Source: Lineus longissimus (lineage: Eukaryota > Nemertea > Pilidiophora > Heteronemertea > Lineidae). From it: DNA of 64,000 nt. Under the pieces are notes generated by a model. The model saw nothing but the letters and a program-made list of their open reading frames with translations, was not told the origin of the DNA and did no database searches. This document shows, in pieces, positions 34,401 through 46,289 of the stretch; the first letter of the stretch is position 1, and the number at the start of each line of letters is the position of its first letter. The translations under genes were made by a program, and so were the position numbers. The stretch is taken from positions 11,598,109 to 11,662,108 of the forward strand of contig NC_088325.1 of assembly GCF_910592395.1 (NCBI RefSeq). The letters are read 5' to 3'.

Positions 34401-36574
34401 AGAGTAAGTACGGTTAAAATATCACAGTGAGTCTACAAAGACAAAACGTGTTAAATTGCATCCTGGCATAACCAGTGGTTTTCAATATACTCCGCCTGTC
34501 GACCAGGATGGATAAATTGATGAATAAGTCCAGCATTTCTGCATTCAACCCAAATCCCTCCATCTGACATATGTGACTGTAACATCGAGCAAAATGTTCC
34601 GTAGCAAATTATCTTTCTTGTGACTGCTGGCATTTATTTCTCAAGGGGGTCTAGTAGAAAATGATGAGTGGCTTGTTTTTGATTGATCATCTAGATGCTA
34701 AAATTTATCATGATTGGTGTGATTTTCTGAGGAGAAAAGATAAAAAAGTTACGGGCCCCCCTCGGCCTTCTGTGCGCACAGGCTTTAGTAAGCCATACAT
34801 TCCAGTTTGTATACGGTTGTGTGTTATGATAGGCGCATGAATTTTGTCATAATTTCTACTATTTGTATCAATCACCTTGCTACAAGAAATTAGCGTCTTC
34901 TATGTCAGAATTGTAAGGACCATTCATCGTCCCGGCTGATCATTCACTTGATATAGTACTGACTTGCCTCTGCATACGTACCGTATCCTATTCTTATCCT
35001 GGTGACTAAGGCGTTCTTCCGAATGCATGTTTTTAGCATATTTTGTTTTTAATTGTTTCCGTAGCAATGTGGTAACTGGCCAGTCAGCCCTATTAGGAGG
35101 TCAAGTCAATCATGCGATGCGTCTCCCCCTTCCACGTTCAGAATGCGACCCTAATGAAAATCGCAATCGTGCAAAATGTAAGTTCTGCCACTGGATGAGT
35201 TAGATATACACCTTGCTCGCCACTGCCATGACTCTGAGAGGAATTCATAGAAATTAGACATTGCTGGCATTACCTAATGGTGTGCATCGGGCTAAATTTC
35301 AATCAATGGGAAATTGGGAAAAAAATGTCAAAATGAAAATTTGAAATTGATCCGCAATCGAACTTGAAAAATATGTATTTTTTTTCTTGAGACGTGTAAA
35401 AATTTGGTAATTGTCTATCATTTTTCTTCCCTAACCAGTAAAAATTAATTTTCCAGCAAAACTCCGAACGCCTGATGTCGTGTCGGACACGAATCAGTAC
35501 GTCGAGAGTGCTCTCCACGTGCCCGTCGGCAAGAACGGGAGTCAGAAGGAAGTTCGCCCGACATTGCTCAGGCCGACACAGCCAGCTAGTCCTGCTAAGG
35601 AACATCTATACGAGAATGTGAAAAGGAAGATCCAGCCACAGCAAAAGAGTGGCAGTGGAGGTGTACCTAAGGTGAGTTGACCATCAAGTGACCCGCAATG
35701 CCCTGAAAATATGAAACACAGTAACTCAATTTTTGGAGCCAAATATATACATGTATATACGCACATTTGTTTATTGTCACCTATTGAATAGTCGGCCTTT
35801 CACAGGCCTATGAGACAGTACAGAATATTACTCGATAAAACTTCGTTTCTCACACGATAAATTATTACAACATATTTTGCAACACGTCTACAAGAGTTCT
35901 TGAGCATAGTTTTATGTATGATGACCTCCTACAGCTCAGTATCCCCTTTAGCACCTAGCACTAACAATATAAATGCCTCATATCCGTACATTTTGGAAGA
36001 TAGCCCAATGCAAACATCCTGGCACCAGTTGTTATAAATACTCAGCCTCTCGGTATTTCAGTCATATGAGTAAAAAGCCTGATCTCAGGATGAATGTAAC
36101 TCCTGACGGTTGTTATTTAGGCGGATTACGAAAATCGTATTTTGAAATTGTATGAAATTGCAATTTAGGCGAGACCTTTATCAAACGTTTTGACAACCCT
36201 CGAACAGTAATTTTAATTCTATATATTTTCAGTGAAAACACGAACAACATAAAATCAACAGGCACCCAAATATATGTCCTGGTTTATGGTAATACCAATA
36301 GATCGTATAGTATTGTCGCACATCTAGCAAGGTGCTTAAGTCCAGTCTAAGATTCAAGATGTGTGCAACAACAGTTACTGAGGTCTCAATCTGTTTTTTT
36401 CAGCAAATTGGAGTGGACGGCACAGTGTACGCGAAACTTTCGTTCCAACCTGCTAAACACGACCATCCAGTAGGGCGGACTGAAGAGCAATCACCATACT
36501 CAACTGTCGATTTCAGCCGAAAGGCGCCGCCTTTGGAAGAGGAAGAAGAAGTACTTGTGCAGTACATTACTTAG
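28410..36574 (+). CDS. Gene C: three-Ig-domain transmembrane receptor with tyrosine-motif tail
   Basis: Exons: signal 28410-28485, Ig1 29586-29912, Ig2 30926-31219, Ig3 31717-32019, stalk 32739-32786 and 32977-33024, membrane 33624-33773, optional microexon 34382-34403, tail 35457-35671, last 36404-36574. Without the microexon the sum is 1632 nt (543 residues). With it, the frame breaks and a stop comes at GCC TGA early in the next exon. Ectodomain exons are all phase 1-1. The tail matches A and D but has LYENV instead of LYGNV, QYVES instead of QYAES, and one codon less. Likely a type I surface receptor; ligand unknown. It is the only complete gene here with Ig2 and Ig3. Confidence 0.76.
28486..29145 (+). 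repeat. 69-bp array of signal-exon copies (gene C)
   Basis: About nine further copies, one fewer than gene B, including the same ATCTAAGT donor mutation (about 28762). Intact GTAAGT donors at 28486, 28555, 28624, 28693, 28832, 28901, 28981 and 29050. Confidence 0.88.
29586..29912 (+). CDS. Gene C Ig1 exon (V-like)
   Basis: 327 nt, phase 1-1. Two changes from gene B: Val to Gly in the CNIGIGT stretch and Glu to Lys in DHGKWQC. Both canonical Cys and the extra Cys pair are kept. Confidence 0.87.
30196..30219. repeat. Poly-C tract (24 C)
   Basis: The same tract has 14 C in gene B (16432-16445) and 21 in gene D (48297-48317). Confidence 0.9.
30926..31219 (+). CDS. Gene C Ig2 exon (I-set/C2-like)
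   Basis: 294 nt, acceptor ATTTGCAG, donor CAAT|GTAAGT, phase 1-1. Canonical pattern: Cys in RFECLTSGG, Trp in YQWLWKK, and DESGTYSCKASND on the F strand. Genes B and D have no counterpart. Confidence 0.85.
31717..32019 (+). CDS. Gene C Ig3 exon, lacking the B-strand Cys
   Basis: 303 nt, acceptor TCCCTCAG, donor GCAG|GTAAGC, phase 1-1. Has YTWSKDG and the F-strand LDYTNYSCSVKT, but the expected first Cys position reads FELFIVANPTP, with no Cys. Confidence 0.8.
32566..33024 (+). repeat. Stalk microexon array of gene C, three copies
   Basis: Intact 48-nt phase-1 microexons at 32739-32786 and 32977-33024, both of the VNTK type. The first copy (from 32566) is truncated after AGCAAT by a deletion and has no donor. 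Poly-G runs lie between copies. Confidence 0.85.
33025..33623 (+). other. Gene C intron before membrane exon
   Basis: Holds the 78-codon open frame 33378-33614, identical in gene D (50190-50426), with no signal, domain or splice fit. Probably not coding. Confidence 0.55.
33624..33773 (+). CDS. Gene C transmembrane exon (150 nt, A8 run)
   Basis: Acceptor TTTTGCAG, donor AAGG|GTAAGT. Codes a short juxtamembrane piece with an NKT glycosylation site, a Gly/Val/Ile-rich helix (from VGIGFIAVGG to IVIIVI) and the basic KHKKSSGKKK. The run before the donor has eight A against seven in gene D, making this exon 150 nt and phase 1 out. Confidence 0.82.
34382..34403 (+). CDS. Gene C juxtamembrane microexon (22 nt, out of frame if used)
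   Basis: Sequence identical to the microexons of A and D. After gene C's 150-nt membrane exon it would be read in the wrong phase and lead to an early stop; skipping it restores frame. Confidence 0.5.
35457..35671 (+). CDS. Gene C cytoplasmic exon (QYVES, LYENV)
   Basis: 215 nt, phase 1 in and 0 out. One codon shorter than in A and D. LYENV is a Y-x-N-type site. Confidence 0.75.
36404..36574 (+). CDS. Gene C last coding exon with ITIM-like motifs
   Basis: 171 nt, phase 0, stop TAG. Carries TVYAKL, SPYSTV and VQYIT. Starts QIGVDG where A and D have PIGVDG. Confidence 0.78.
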   Translation, partial: QIGVDGTVYAKLSFQPAKHDHPVGRTEEQSPYSTVDFSRKAPPLEEEEEVLVQYIT

Positions 36575-39500
36575 TTACAAAATTAGTCTTTGTGCATCTT
36601 AATCTCCTGGTGACACATCATACACACGAACTAATCATTGAAGATTTCCTGTACATGTGTATCTGGCCCATTGAAATAGGCTCGGATGCAGCTGTACATC
36701 GAACCTATATGCAATCAAACAATCAGGAATGTACTTGTTTCAAATCTGTTTCTGCATGTAATTGGATTTTGTTTGCTTAGATGTACAGTGCTTATAGAAT
36801 ATGCGCTGATTATATTTTCGGTTATATATCACGGCAAAGCTCATTTAAAGGGACCACCTGGGCGAGGGGTAACCTGGTCAGAATAATACGCCTTCTTGCC
36901 ATTATGCGTCGCCACTTGTAGTAGCAGACTGATGCTGATCTCTAAATATTATTTTCGTCTGTGTAGCAAGGCATTTTTGAACATGGCTTGTGGATTTCAG
37001 GCAGGCCTTGGCTTACACCCTGTTCTAGTGCATTGTTTACTGCAGTTCAATGAATTTTTAATCGCCTTTGAACATTCGGTTTTCTTTTTTGTTCATTTGA
37101 GTTTTATGTACATAAATGTATCACTCAGTGCTTTTACATATTTGTTAATAGGTTACATGTGCATACATGTTGATCATGTTATAATTATATAATCATGTAT
37201 ATGTAACTAGACACAAGAAGTTTGCACTAGATTTGGCCAAAGGAAAAGGTTTGTAAAATGATGAGTTAGGTTCGGAAATGACTATTTTGGACACTTTTGA
37301 GAACAAAATGGTTTCAAGATTGAAATTCCAGGGGTATTGCCTCCGTAGCCTCCAACGCGCATTGTCTGGAACCTGAGCAATGTCAATACATTGAGGTTCA
37401 AGATCAAATTATATGCTTGGAAGGAACTTGAGAGTCAGAATGCATTGACTTTATGTGAAAAGACCATTTTATGAATTACGTTTTGCATTTCAAATTGAAC
37501 CGGATTGTCAAACATTATAAGAAAAAACAACTCAGAAAATTCAGATACGGCTTTGGTCTCGTTTTGGAGACAAACGCCTGCGCTTCATGTGACGGCAACA
37601 ACTCTGGCTCGGTGACTGTTTAAAGCTTAGAAATCATTCAATTTACATTCAATATACATGAACAAGCATCAGTCTATGTACATGTACATGTATATCATTG
37701 TAAAATTTCGGTAGTTTCATGGATGGTTTCATGGGCATGGTTTTTATGATTTTGGAATGTTCCAAGGTTAGAACCAACTCCGAGATACAGGTTTTTGATA
37801 CTCCTATTATACCTCTTATATAAAAATTTGAGATATCGAGACGCGGAGTATATTGAACACAACTGGTGCCAGGATGACGACGTGCCGGTTGTTCACTCAT
37901 CTAAAAATCTAAATCTAATCTAAATCTTTCCAGTCTAGTGACTTTCTGTTAAGTTTATTCAAGATGTGAAGGCCTCGTTTATTAAGGGTTTTGTTCATGT
38001 TCGTTATAATTGTATGTATTTTGTACCTTGTGATGTTGGTAATTATGTAATGGATATTTTTGTGTTACACGAAAATCAATCGATGCAAACGAAATAGAAA
38101 AAAAGGCACCAATGTAAAATATTACCCGGTGATTTTTTACTTGTGTGTATGGAAAATATGACATCTTAGATAGTTGCATTATTTTATTTTTCGTTTCATA
38201 AGTGTGCCTGTCAGTTGAGTTTTAATTAAGGGGCAACTTATTGATGTTATTGAGTAGTATCATTTTAGATATTTTGTTGTAGACATTTTGTTACTTGTTA
38301 CACGGGTTTTAAAAACTCTGGAATTTTTTTTATTTTGTGTCAGTCCGAACGATTCCAAAGACAGTATTGGTAAGATATTATCCCTATGGTTTGTTAGGTC
38401 GTGATTTCAAGATTTCGATACTGTCATTGTAATTTGAGAGGAAGATCAATATGATAAACATAGCTCTTCTAAGCCAGTTTTTCATTAATTAATCAGGCAC
38501 TTCAATTGATGGGGACCAGTACCTTTGTTAAAAAATGCATATTATGAAAGAACATTTTACCATTCTTGTAATAGTTACGAAGATTCTAGAAATCAGGTTA
38601 TTTGAGCTACATGTCGATTATATCAGAAAGGCACATATGGTATGTGCACTTCGACATTGTAATCTGGGTAGTGTTACTTTATCATTCTACATGTACCTCA
38701 AAAAAGCACTGGTGTGAAAAAAAGACTGGCACATCTACACATCACTGTATATAATGTACAGTTTGTAAGGGTTGAAGTGAGCCCCTTCTGGTTGCTCCTT
38801 GAAACCCCTGATTGATTTCTGTGGAGACCAGGGTAATAATACAGTATCCAAAAAACGCACTGAACAGGGAAACATGGAAAAGCGCTATCTAAGAACTCAA
38901 TATTATTATCATTATTAATATTAAATGCACACGTTTACTGTAGTAATCAGATCCTGCCGAGCTGGCTTTAAAATCAGGTTGGGCGTTTTTTCAGAAAAAA
39001 AAAGGAACGATCGGCCCAACAACATCCATTCTGAGATTGATTCCCACTTAAAGAAATCCAGTCGTGGCACAAGTCTTTATTAAGACTAGCTGAACGTGGT
39101 TAAAATAACAAAATTTGTAATTAATTCTTATGCAGCTCATTGGCTACATACTTGAGGGAAACTCGAAACTGCAAACATTCATCAATGGAAGCCTTAGGTT
39201 TTAACCGGGCCGTTCAAAAATCCCAATTTCTATAGCGTTTCGCTATAGGTTTCCTGTAACAGCTGAGTGCAACGTCGGTGATATGTTGTTAGGAAGATTA
39301 TATTTTATGAAGATTTCGATTTTTGCGGATCTGTTTCCGAAATAAAACATTGATTGTATTTTAACACTGGTTAACCGCATGCAATAAACATGTGTAGGCA
39401 ATTTACATTTGTCTTCGTTTTGTCCTTTAGTTGATATATGTGCTGTTACTTACTAGCTTGGACAACTTGCATATGGGATATATGTGGCGAGAAGGATAAA

Positions 39501-41337
39501 ACCCCTGCTTGCCACTAAATGGCTTCACTGGGCAGTTATCGTGGATTGACGAATCTGTGGAGTTTGCAATTGGCGAACTCATAAGCGGGCGAAAAACAGT
39601 AATAGGCAGTTTTCGCCAAACCCCAGGAACGTCAACGAGAACATAAGCGTGCCGAATAGTGGGACAGGCGGTCGCGTTGGCGTTTCGGCAACTTTGTACA
39701 TCCCCTGAAACGCCAAAGTGACCGATTATCCCATTGTTTCGCCTCCTCATGATGTCGAACAATGGGGAACATGTTCACGTTGGCGTTTCGGGATATCTTC
39801 CAAAGCTCCCAACTATACAGTGCCTTCTTTGGGTCCAATAAAAGGCATTATACGGCGCCACCAGTTGATTATCATACCACACATACTGTGTTAACTGTTT
39901 GCGAGGGGGAAAAACCACTTGCGGCGCAACCAACATTGGTGTATGACTGCGCCGAAACAAAGGATGCACTGTAGGTATTGTACTGTATTCCAACGGGAGA
40001 AAAACAGTGCCGATGTAGCCTAGCCACTTTGTGTGCGCCCATATAAGAGAACATTCATGTATTCCTGATGGGAAAAGACAATTTACCTATAAAACACATG
40101 GCTCGCTGTCCTTTTAGAACGCTCTGCTGTCAGTAACAACCTTTGCAGGCCTTATCTTGGAGTAACCAGGCTGGTAACTCTACATACTGAACTTCCAGCG
40201 CTATTTCCTCCCCAGCCTCCGCTCTTGGCGCGCGTTGGCTGGAAGCTGAGTAATAGCAATACATTGAGGGTCAAGATGGAGAGTCTGAGGCCTTATCAAT
40301 GTTTCAACTAAATGATGATTTATTTTTGGGGGGGAGGGGGGTCACAATTACGCCAGCAAAATCATTTTTCTTTGTGTATACTTTTATTCTGAAAAGTCGT
40401 CGGACTTTTGTCGGGGGTCATAGGCCTTCCCATATTTGAATCTACCACCTTCTCACTTTCCTGGGGCCTTGCTGGCTGAATTTTTAGGCCATTGTGCTTG
40501 GCTTCGGCTTCAGTTACTTAGTATCAGAAAAGAAAATGTCGGATACCATTCGAAAGCGTGGCTTTCTCTCCCGAAATTTTAATATCATGACATTATTCTT
40601 GTAAGATAACATCCAAAATTCTCTTTTTTCGGTAGAGTGTGAAGTTAAGTACGTGAGGGCTCGATATGGCTGCTTGTATGTAATAGGCCTTTTACACGGT
40701 TTTTGTTGACATTTATGTATACATATACATGTACATGTATTTCATTTTTCAGCTTTGAGTTTTGAGCAGCCCATCCCCGTGTACCGCACAATGGTTTTTT
40801 TCTGTAATAGTGTCTTAGTTAGGTCCAGGATAGTAGCACTGGTATAGGCCTAATTCTACACAGTGCCTAGTATAGTGCATTGTATAAGTACATGTTTTGT
40901 GAATGGAAAGTGTCCTACTTCTTGTCGCACCAGAAGATGTGAACATTTTTCCAGGGGACAAAAACAAGTATATTGTGTCCAACACGGAAGGCATTAGTTG
41001 CCCCCTTCCGGAGAGTTAGCTCCATGTACATTTATAACTTTCTCACTTCGATCATTTTCCAGGTAAAACGGGTGAAGCAGTTGACAACATTGAGCGAAGC
41101 AGCCCACCTGCAGATGTATGTACCACCATGCCCAAAAGGAAGTCTCATGTCAGTATATCAAATACTTTGATTCACAATTATCAACATTGCCCACAAGCTC
41201 GCACTCTCATGGAAGGGAATGAAATGAAAAGTAGCTGGTGTGATGGAATTATGCCTTGACGTATAAACGAAATCCTTTGTTGATGCGGCCTAGCGTTCAA
41301 GAACCTCTCCCTTAGTTATAGACTTTAGTTCTAGGCG
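36575..41337. repeat. 3' flank of gene C (duplicated block)
   Basis: Parallel to 2763-7635, lacking about 85 bp that A and D share (near 2920-3005). Contains a MITE-like element copy (about 39600-39815). No coding exon supported. Confidence 0.6.
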
Positions 41338-41672
41338 GAGCCAGCACAGCAGGATGCAAGATCTCGCACTCCCAGACCAGAAATTGATTGATTAAGATAA
41401 CAAAACATGTTTCTCTCGACGTCTCGTCAACGCATTCCCCAGCAGTCAAAGGGAAAAACATCGTTGATGATTTCTTATCGCTGAAAATTTCTTTAGCGCT
41501 GATAACCCGTAATTTTGACAAACTAGTCCACTGTACCCGGTGGCCGCCATCATCAGAGTTTCACCGGGTGATTGACTTTTAATTTTATGTTCTCTCGTGG
41601 GTAGTAGGCCTAATGAGGTGGGCAGTATCATTTGCTCTGACCATGAAGTGACCGATGAGAAGTGAGATGTCA

Positions 41673-42085
41673 GTAGGCCAATGGGACAGTACACAAAAGG
41701 CCGATACTTAACACGCCCACCGGCCAGCAGTAGGCCTATCATCAATCTTTTTCATTCGTCATATGCATTTAATACAAACCTTCTTTTCACAATTTGATTC
41801 CGAACAAAAATCGATCACCAAGCTGTGTGTGAACGCGCAAAAGCTTTTGACTGAAGTGACAGGGCTCGAGACGTCGCATTGTGACGTCATGACGTCAGCA
41901 GACCCATCCTGACGTCGGAGCCGTGACGCGATCAGGCTGTGTCGGGAGTGAGGTCACCCGTGACGCGCATGACGCGAAGGTAAAATCGCCGCGCGGGCAA
42001 GCTGAATAACGTTAGATAAAACCAATAAACGGCGTTATATCGGATGTTAGTTGGAAATAGCATGCCGCGAAGTTACTATTTATAG
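41673..42085. promoter_or_regulatory. 413-bp unit-specific segment rich in TGACGTC
   Basis: Present only before gene D; the gene B flank joins GATGTCAG directly to CTCACAAG (about 7960). Contains TGACGTCATGACGTCA at 41882-41897, another TGACGTC near 41910, and several GTGACGCG words. TGACGTCA is the ATF/CREB consensus. Regulatory action is inferred only; it may be an insertion or a remnant lost from the other copies. Confidence 0.4.
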
Positions 42086-45000
42086 CTCACAAGATCATTT
42101 GCATAAGATATTGATGACGTTTTAGTCACGTGACAGGCGGACATCGACACTTATTTCTACGCATTTGAGCTTATTCCAAAGTAAATTATCTTTGACCCTG
42201 CATTGTTTTTAGCATGAATGATACCATAGAGTAAGAGAGAGAAATATTCAGAACAATTATGTAGTATTTCCAACACTCGGACATGTGCCAGATTGAATCT
42301 AACTGCCCAAGTTAGAAAGCCTGAATCCATTACGAAACCGCATGTTTGTCCGACATTGCCTGTAATTCAGCGATGGGGAAATAGAGGGCAGCAGCTGCAG
42401 TGACGTCATCTTCGCGGAATGCTATTCAAAAATCGGGCTTCGTAAGGACACTTTCGGGACCCGTTAAATGCTACATGCAAAATCTGGGGTCGCTCAGCCA
42501 TTCGGTATGGGAGATATGAGCGCACAAACAAACAAACAAACAAACAAACACACAAACTTTTCTCGAATTTATAAAGTAAGGAAAATTTCTTTAGTGCTGA
42601 TAAGCCGTAATTTTGACAAATATTATAGTTTTGACTTGTACTATTTTCAGCATAATTAGCACTCCGCACAACTTTTTATTACATGAGTTCCGTTTCTTTC
42701 AATATTTGAGTTAGCAAGTGTCCAAATAAGCATGCTTATTATGAATAAACCTTCTGTGACGTCACTCTGTTTCTGCCTTATCTTGTTTTTTGGTTTCACA
42801 ATCCACTCAAAAGAGAATTGTACATAAACTCAACTTGCAAAGGTTTTCAGCGAAATATAATTTCATTCCTCATGATTCTATTAAATGGTCAACATGTGTT
42901 GTTGGCTATTTCCTCTAAATAATTCATACCGAATTGGTGGTAAAGGGAAAGGGTCAAGCTGAAAAACGGGGCGAAACAAAAGCAGCAGCGGAGGCTTTGG
43001 GTAAATGTCAGCTCAACTCCATACCCAAGTAGTTGTTGGTGACGCAACCAATACCAACTATACAGATTTTGCTCCGATAGTGAAAATCATCAGCCTTTTG
43101 AGGTCAGTCCTGTGTCTGAATACTCCACTTTCACACTTTCCTAGGCCCTTGCTTGCTGAATTTGTAGGCCCTTGTTTTTGGCCTCAGTTTGAGTTGTCAG
43201 AAAGATTCCAACATAGATGTCGGAGGCCTTTGGAGGCATGGGCTTTTCTCCCTAAATTTCCTAATTGTGCTTTAATTCTGGTAAGAAAACATCTTAAATT
43301 CTCTCTTGATATAGAGTGTGAGGTAAAGTACACACGTTTGAAAGTTAACCATCGCGCCCATCGTGGTGTCATTTTTGTCCAGCAATAGCTTTGGTGAGAA
43401 TCAACATATTACGTAACTTGGCCACCTCACGGCGGATTACCAAAAAAGGAACATTGTTCATAACGAGGTAACCTAGGCCTAGATTGCATCACCTGTTTGA
43501 TGACAGGGGAATTCTTTGGGCCCTTTGAATTGGACCGGATCCTGAAACCCTATGAAAAGCCCAAATCTACGCCCAAATTGTGATATATACTGTGTTGGCT
43601 GAAGCTGCCTACCAGAGGGACTAGAAGTTCTGGATAATTTCGTTTGAATTAATATGGGCAGCAACCCAGAGCCGTAACTTGAGGGTTGTGTAGAAAAGAA
43701 TACATGCATCCACCCAGAAAAAATGGTTTTTGAGCTTTTCGTCTAACAGAAATATGCTCTTCGTTGAATTTAGCGCAATGGAAAAAAAGGGGCTTGGCCA
43801 CCTAAGAGGTCTCTGCGTTTTTCATTGTGTCTAAACACACCCCCGGGTGCTTATTTGCGTTGGCCAGAACCTTCCACGATTTGACGTCACTCCAATCACA
43901 AATAGAATTTCTCGCAGAGCAGAATTAAGACCAATGAAACCATAGGAACCCTACGTCGTTCGTAATTACTGATGGTCCATGAAAAAGAAATAGACCTCCA
44001 TCCGCGTTGTACGTCATGATATGCAATGCATTGTCCTTCCATATATAGCATCAACCAAAGTTTGCATGACAGTTAAGAGACTGCGCCACCAACTCTGAAT
44101 GGTCTGGCATCCATAATGCAGCAATGACAGGTTATGTCATCATTTGGCACGAGATCAATTGCAAAGTCGCTGATATTTGATGATCCTAGCAAATATTTCC
44201 TATTTTTGGAGTAGGGTGTAAATACCATGATTTGTGTCCTACCACGAGACCTACACACGGCGAAATTCGTCGGCAGGGATTGGTGATCCACTCTGCAAGG
44301 CGGCTTTACGACGTGATGATCATTTTCCATCCCGAGGTGAGTTTCCGTGTGAGACATGTGTAAAATCCTTGTGTTTGAGATTGTAATCCACCACGAGACC
44401 TACATACGACGAAATTAGTCGGCAGGAATTGGTGATCCACTCTGGTAGGCGGCTTTGCGACGTGATGATCATTTTCCATCCAGGGGTGAGTTTCCGTGTG
44501 AGATATGTGTAAAATCCTTGGGTTTGATATTTTAATCCCATAATCCGGAAATCCCGATGAACATTTGACATTTTTGAAATCCCAGAATTATTAGTTTTAA
44601 TTTTGGATTTTCGGCGAAATGTGACCACACAACGTATCGATATCTGAGGTCTCTGAATCAAGAGTCGGTTAGGGGTCTAAGCATAGAAGAGGGAGCAAAA
44701 ATCCAAAGAGTTTCAAAGGAATTGCGGTGGTACCCTTCCCACGAACTATTCGATCGCCAACGATAGAGTGGTGAGCGCCCCGGGGAGCGACCACGATAAT
44801 GCATTTGTGTTAGTGGGTCGATTTCGCTTTGCATTGACATGTGGGGTAGAGTGATATCTTGGGCGATAGTGTTTGCATTCATACTTGGACTTGCAGTGAA
44901 CGACCTTTCGCGATCCAAAGAAAATTTCCAACTTAAAATCATCGTCTGCACGAATAACTTGACCACACAGCAATATTACATACGCTACGGAAATAGTGCG

Positions 45001-45089
45001 CATCAAACAATAAAAAATTACTTCGTTTTAGGAAGAAATATTTCGGACATATAAGTGAAATGCAACTGAATAAGACAACCTTTTGTTGA

Positions 45090-45428
45090 AACTCGGCTTG
45101 ACTCTATAAAGGAGACTCGGCTTGACTGCATAAAGGGAACTTGGCTTGACTGTATAAATGGGACCCGCCTTGACTTTAAAAAGGCGACTCGACTTAACTC
45201 TAAAAAGGAGAGTCGGCTTGACTGTATAAATAAAACTTGGTTCGATTTGACTGTTTAACTGGAACCCGGCTTGATTATAAAGGGCGACTCGGCTTAACTC
45301 TAAAAAGGAGACTCGGCTTGACTGTATAAATAAAACTTGGCTCGACTTGACTATTTAACTGGAACCCGGCTTGATTATAAAGGGCGACTCGACTTAACTC
45401 TAAAAAGGAGACTCGGCTTGAGTGTATA
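45090..45428. repeat. 24-bp minisatellite with TATAAA, about 13 units (gene D)
   Basis: Same unit as in B and C. A block of about four units is itself duplicated, which explains the step from 9 to 13. Confidence 0.85.
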
Positions 45429-46209
45429 TGGAGACTCCATCATTCATATCACTAGCGGAGCATTGTCGTCCAGTTTCTCTCACTTTGAACCGCATTGAGG
45501 AAATCAGGGGGCTTCTCCAGCCCTGCGAATCGAGCATTAAGCCTTGATTTCCTCAGAATCAGGTCACATAAAAAACTTGAAATATGCCATTGGAACACAT
45601 TTGATCAGTTATATTCGGCTATACTAATTGGTCTTTCATCAAATATGAAGAAAAAAACTATCGGTTTTCCGTTGTCTCCTGCCTTATTGCTATTCATCAC
45701 ATCGTTGGTCGATTATATGAATGCAAATAATTTTCTTTCTGCTCATTAAGTTTGGTGACCTCGTTTAGCTTCTACATAATTTGGTCATTACCAGTTAAAC
45801 ATTACATCAGTGATGCATGGTTCATGAGTCACGACCAAAATATTTTGGAAGAGAACCACTTGGCGAACAGTTATTTCTTTTCTTCACATAATAGGTATTC
45901 TTCTTCCTCGTTATGGATACATATATGGGCGTATGATTGCAATAATTAATCCCGGACTTGTGACTTTAAAATATTGGAAAAAAAATTGGAATCAAAGGTC
46001 TCGATAGGAGGCCAAAGTACTATTATAGCCGATTTGACTTTTTTAAAGTGGAGTTGTGCAAATTTCTGCAGTTTCGTCAATAGCATGATTGTTTTGATTT
46101 TTTTCCCGTGACCATTCTTAAGGAACGCCATCTGAAGTGTGATAATGTGAGGTCAACTGGGCCTGTCACCAAGGTCGTTTAAAAGTGCTTCTTCCGTTGT
46201 TCTTTGCAG

Positions 46210-46289
46210 ATTCATGACCGACATGTATAGTGACCGATTTCCCTTCCTCCTACTCAGCCTGGGACTCCTCCTGGCGCAAATTGTACATG
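46210..46289 (+). CDS. Gene D signal-peptide exon
   Basis: ATG at 46214; same core as B and C with AQIVHG at the end. In this gene the first array copies are open in the same frame past the donor, up to a stop at 46436-46438. Confidence 0.8.

Larger units (their letters stand above)
41338..46209. repeat. 5'-flank block of gene D
   Basis: Copy of the 7636-14610 block. Carries a 413-bp segment (41673-42085) absent from the other copies, the CAAA tract, the 127-codon repeat frame (43005-43388), the 150-bp tandem duplication (from about 44243 and 44392) and the longest TATAAA minisatellite. Confidence 0.65.
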
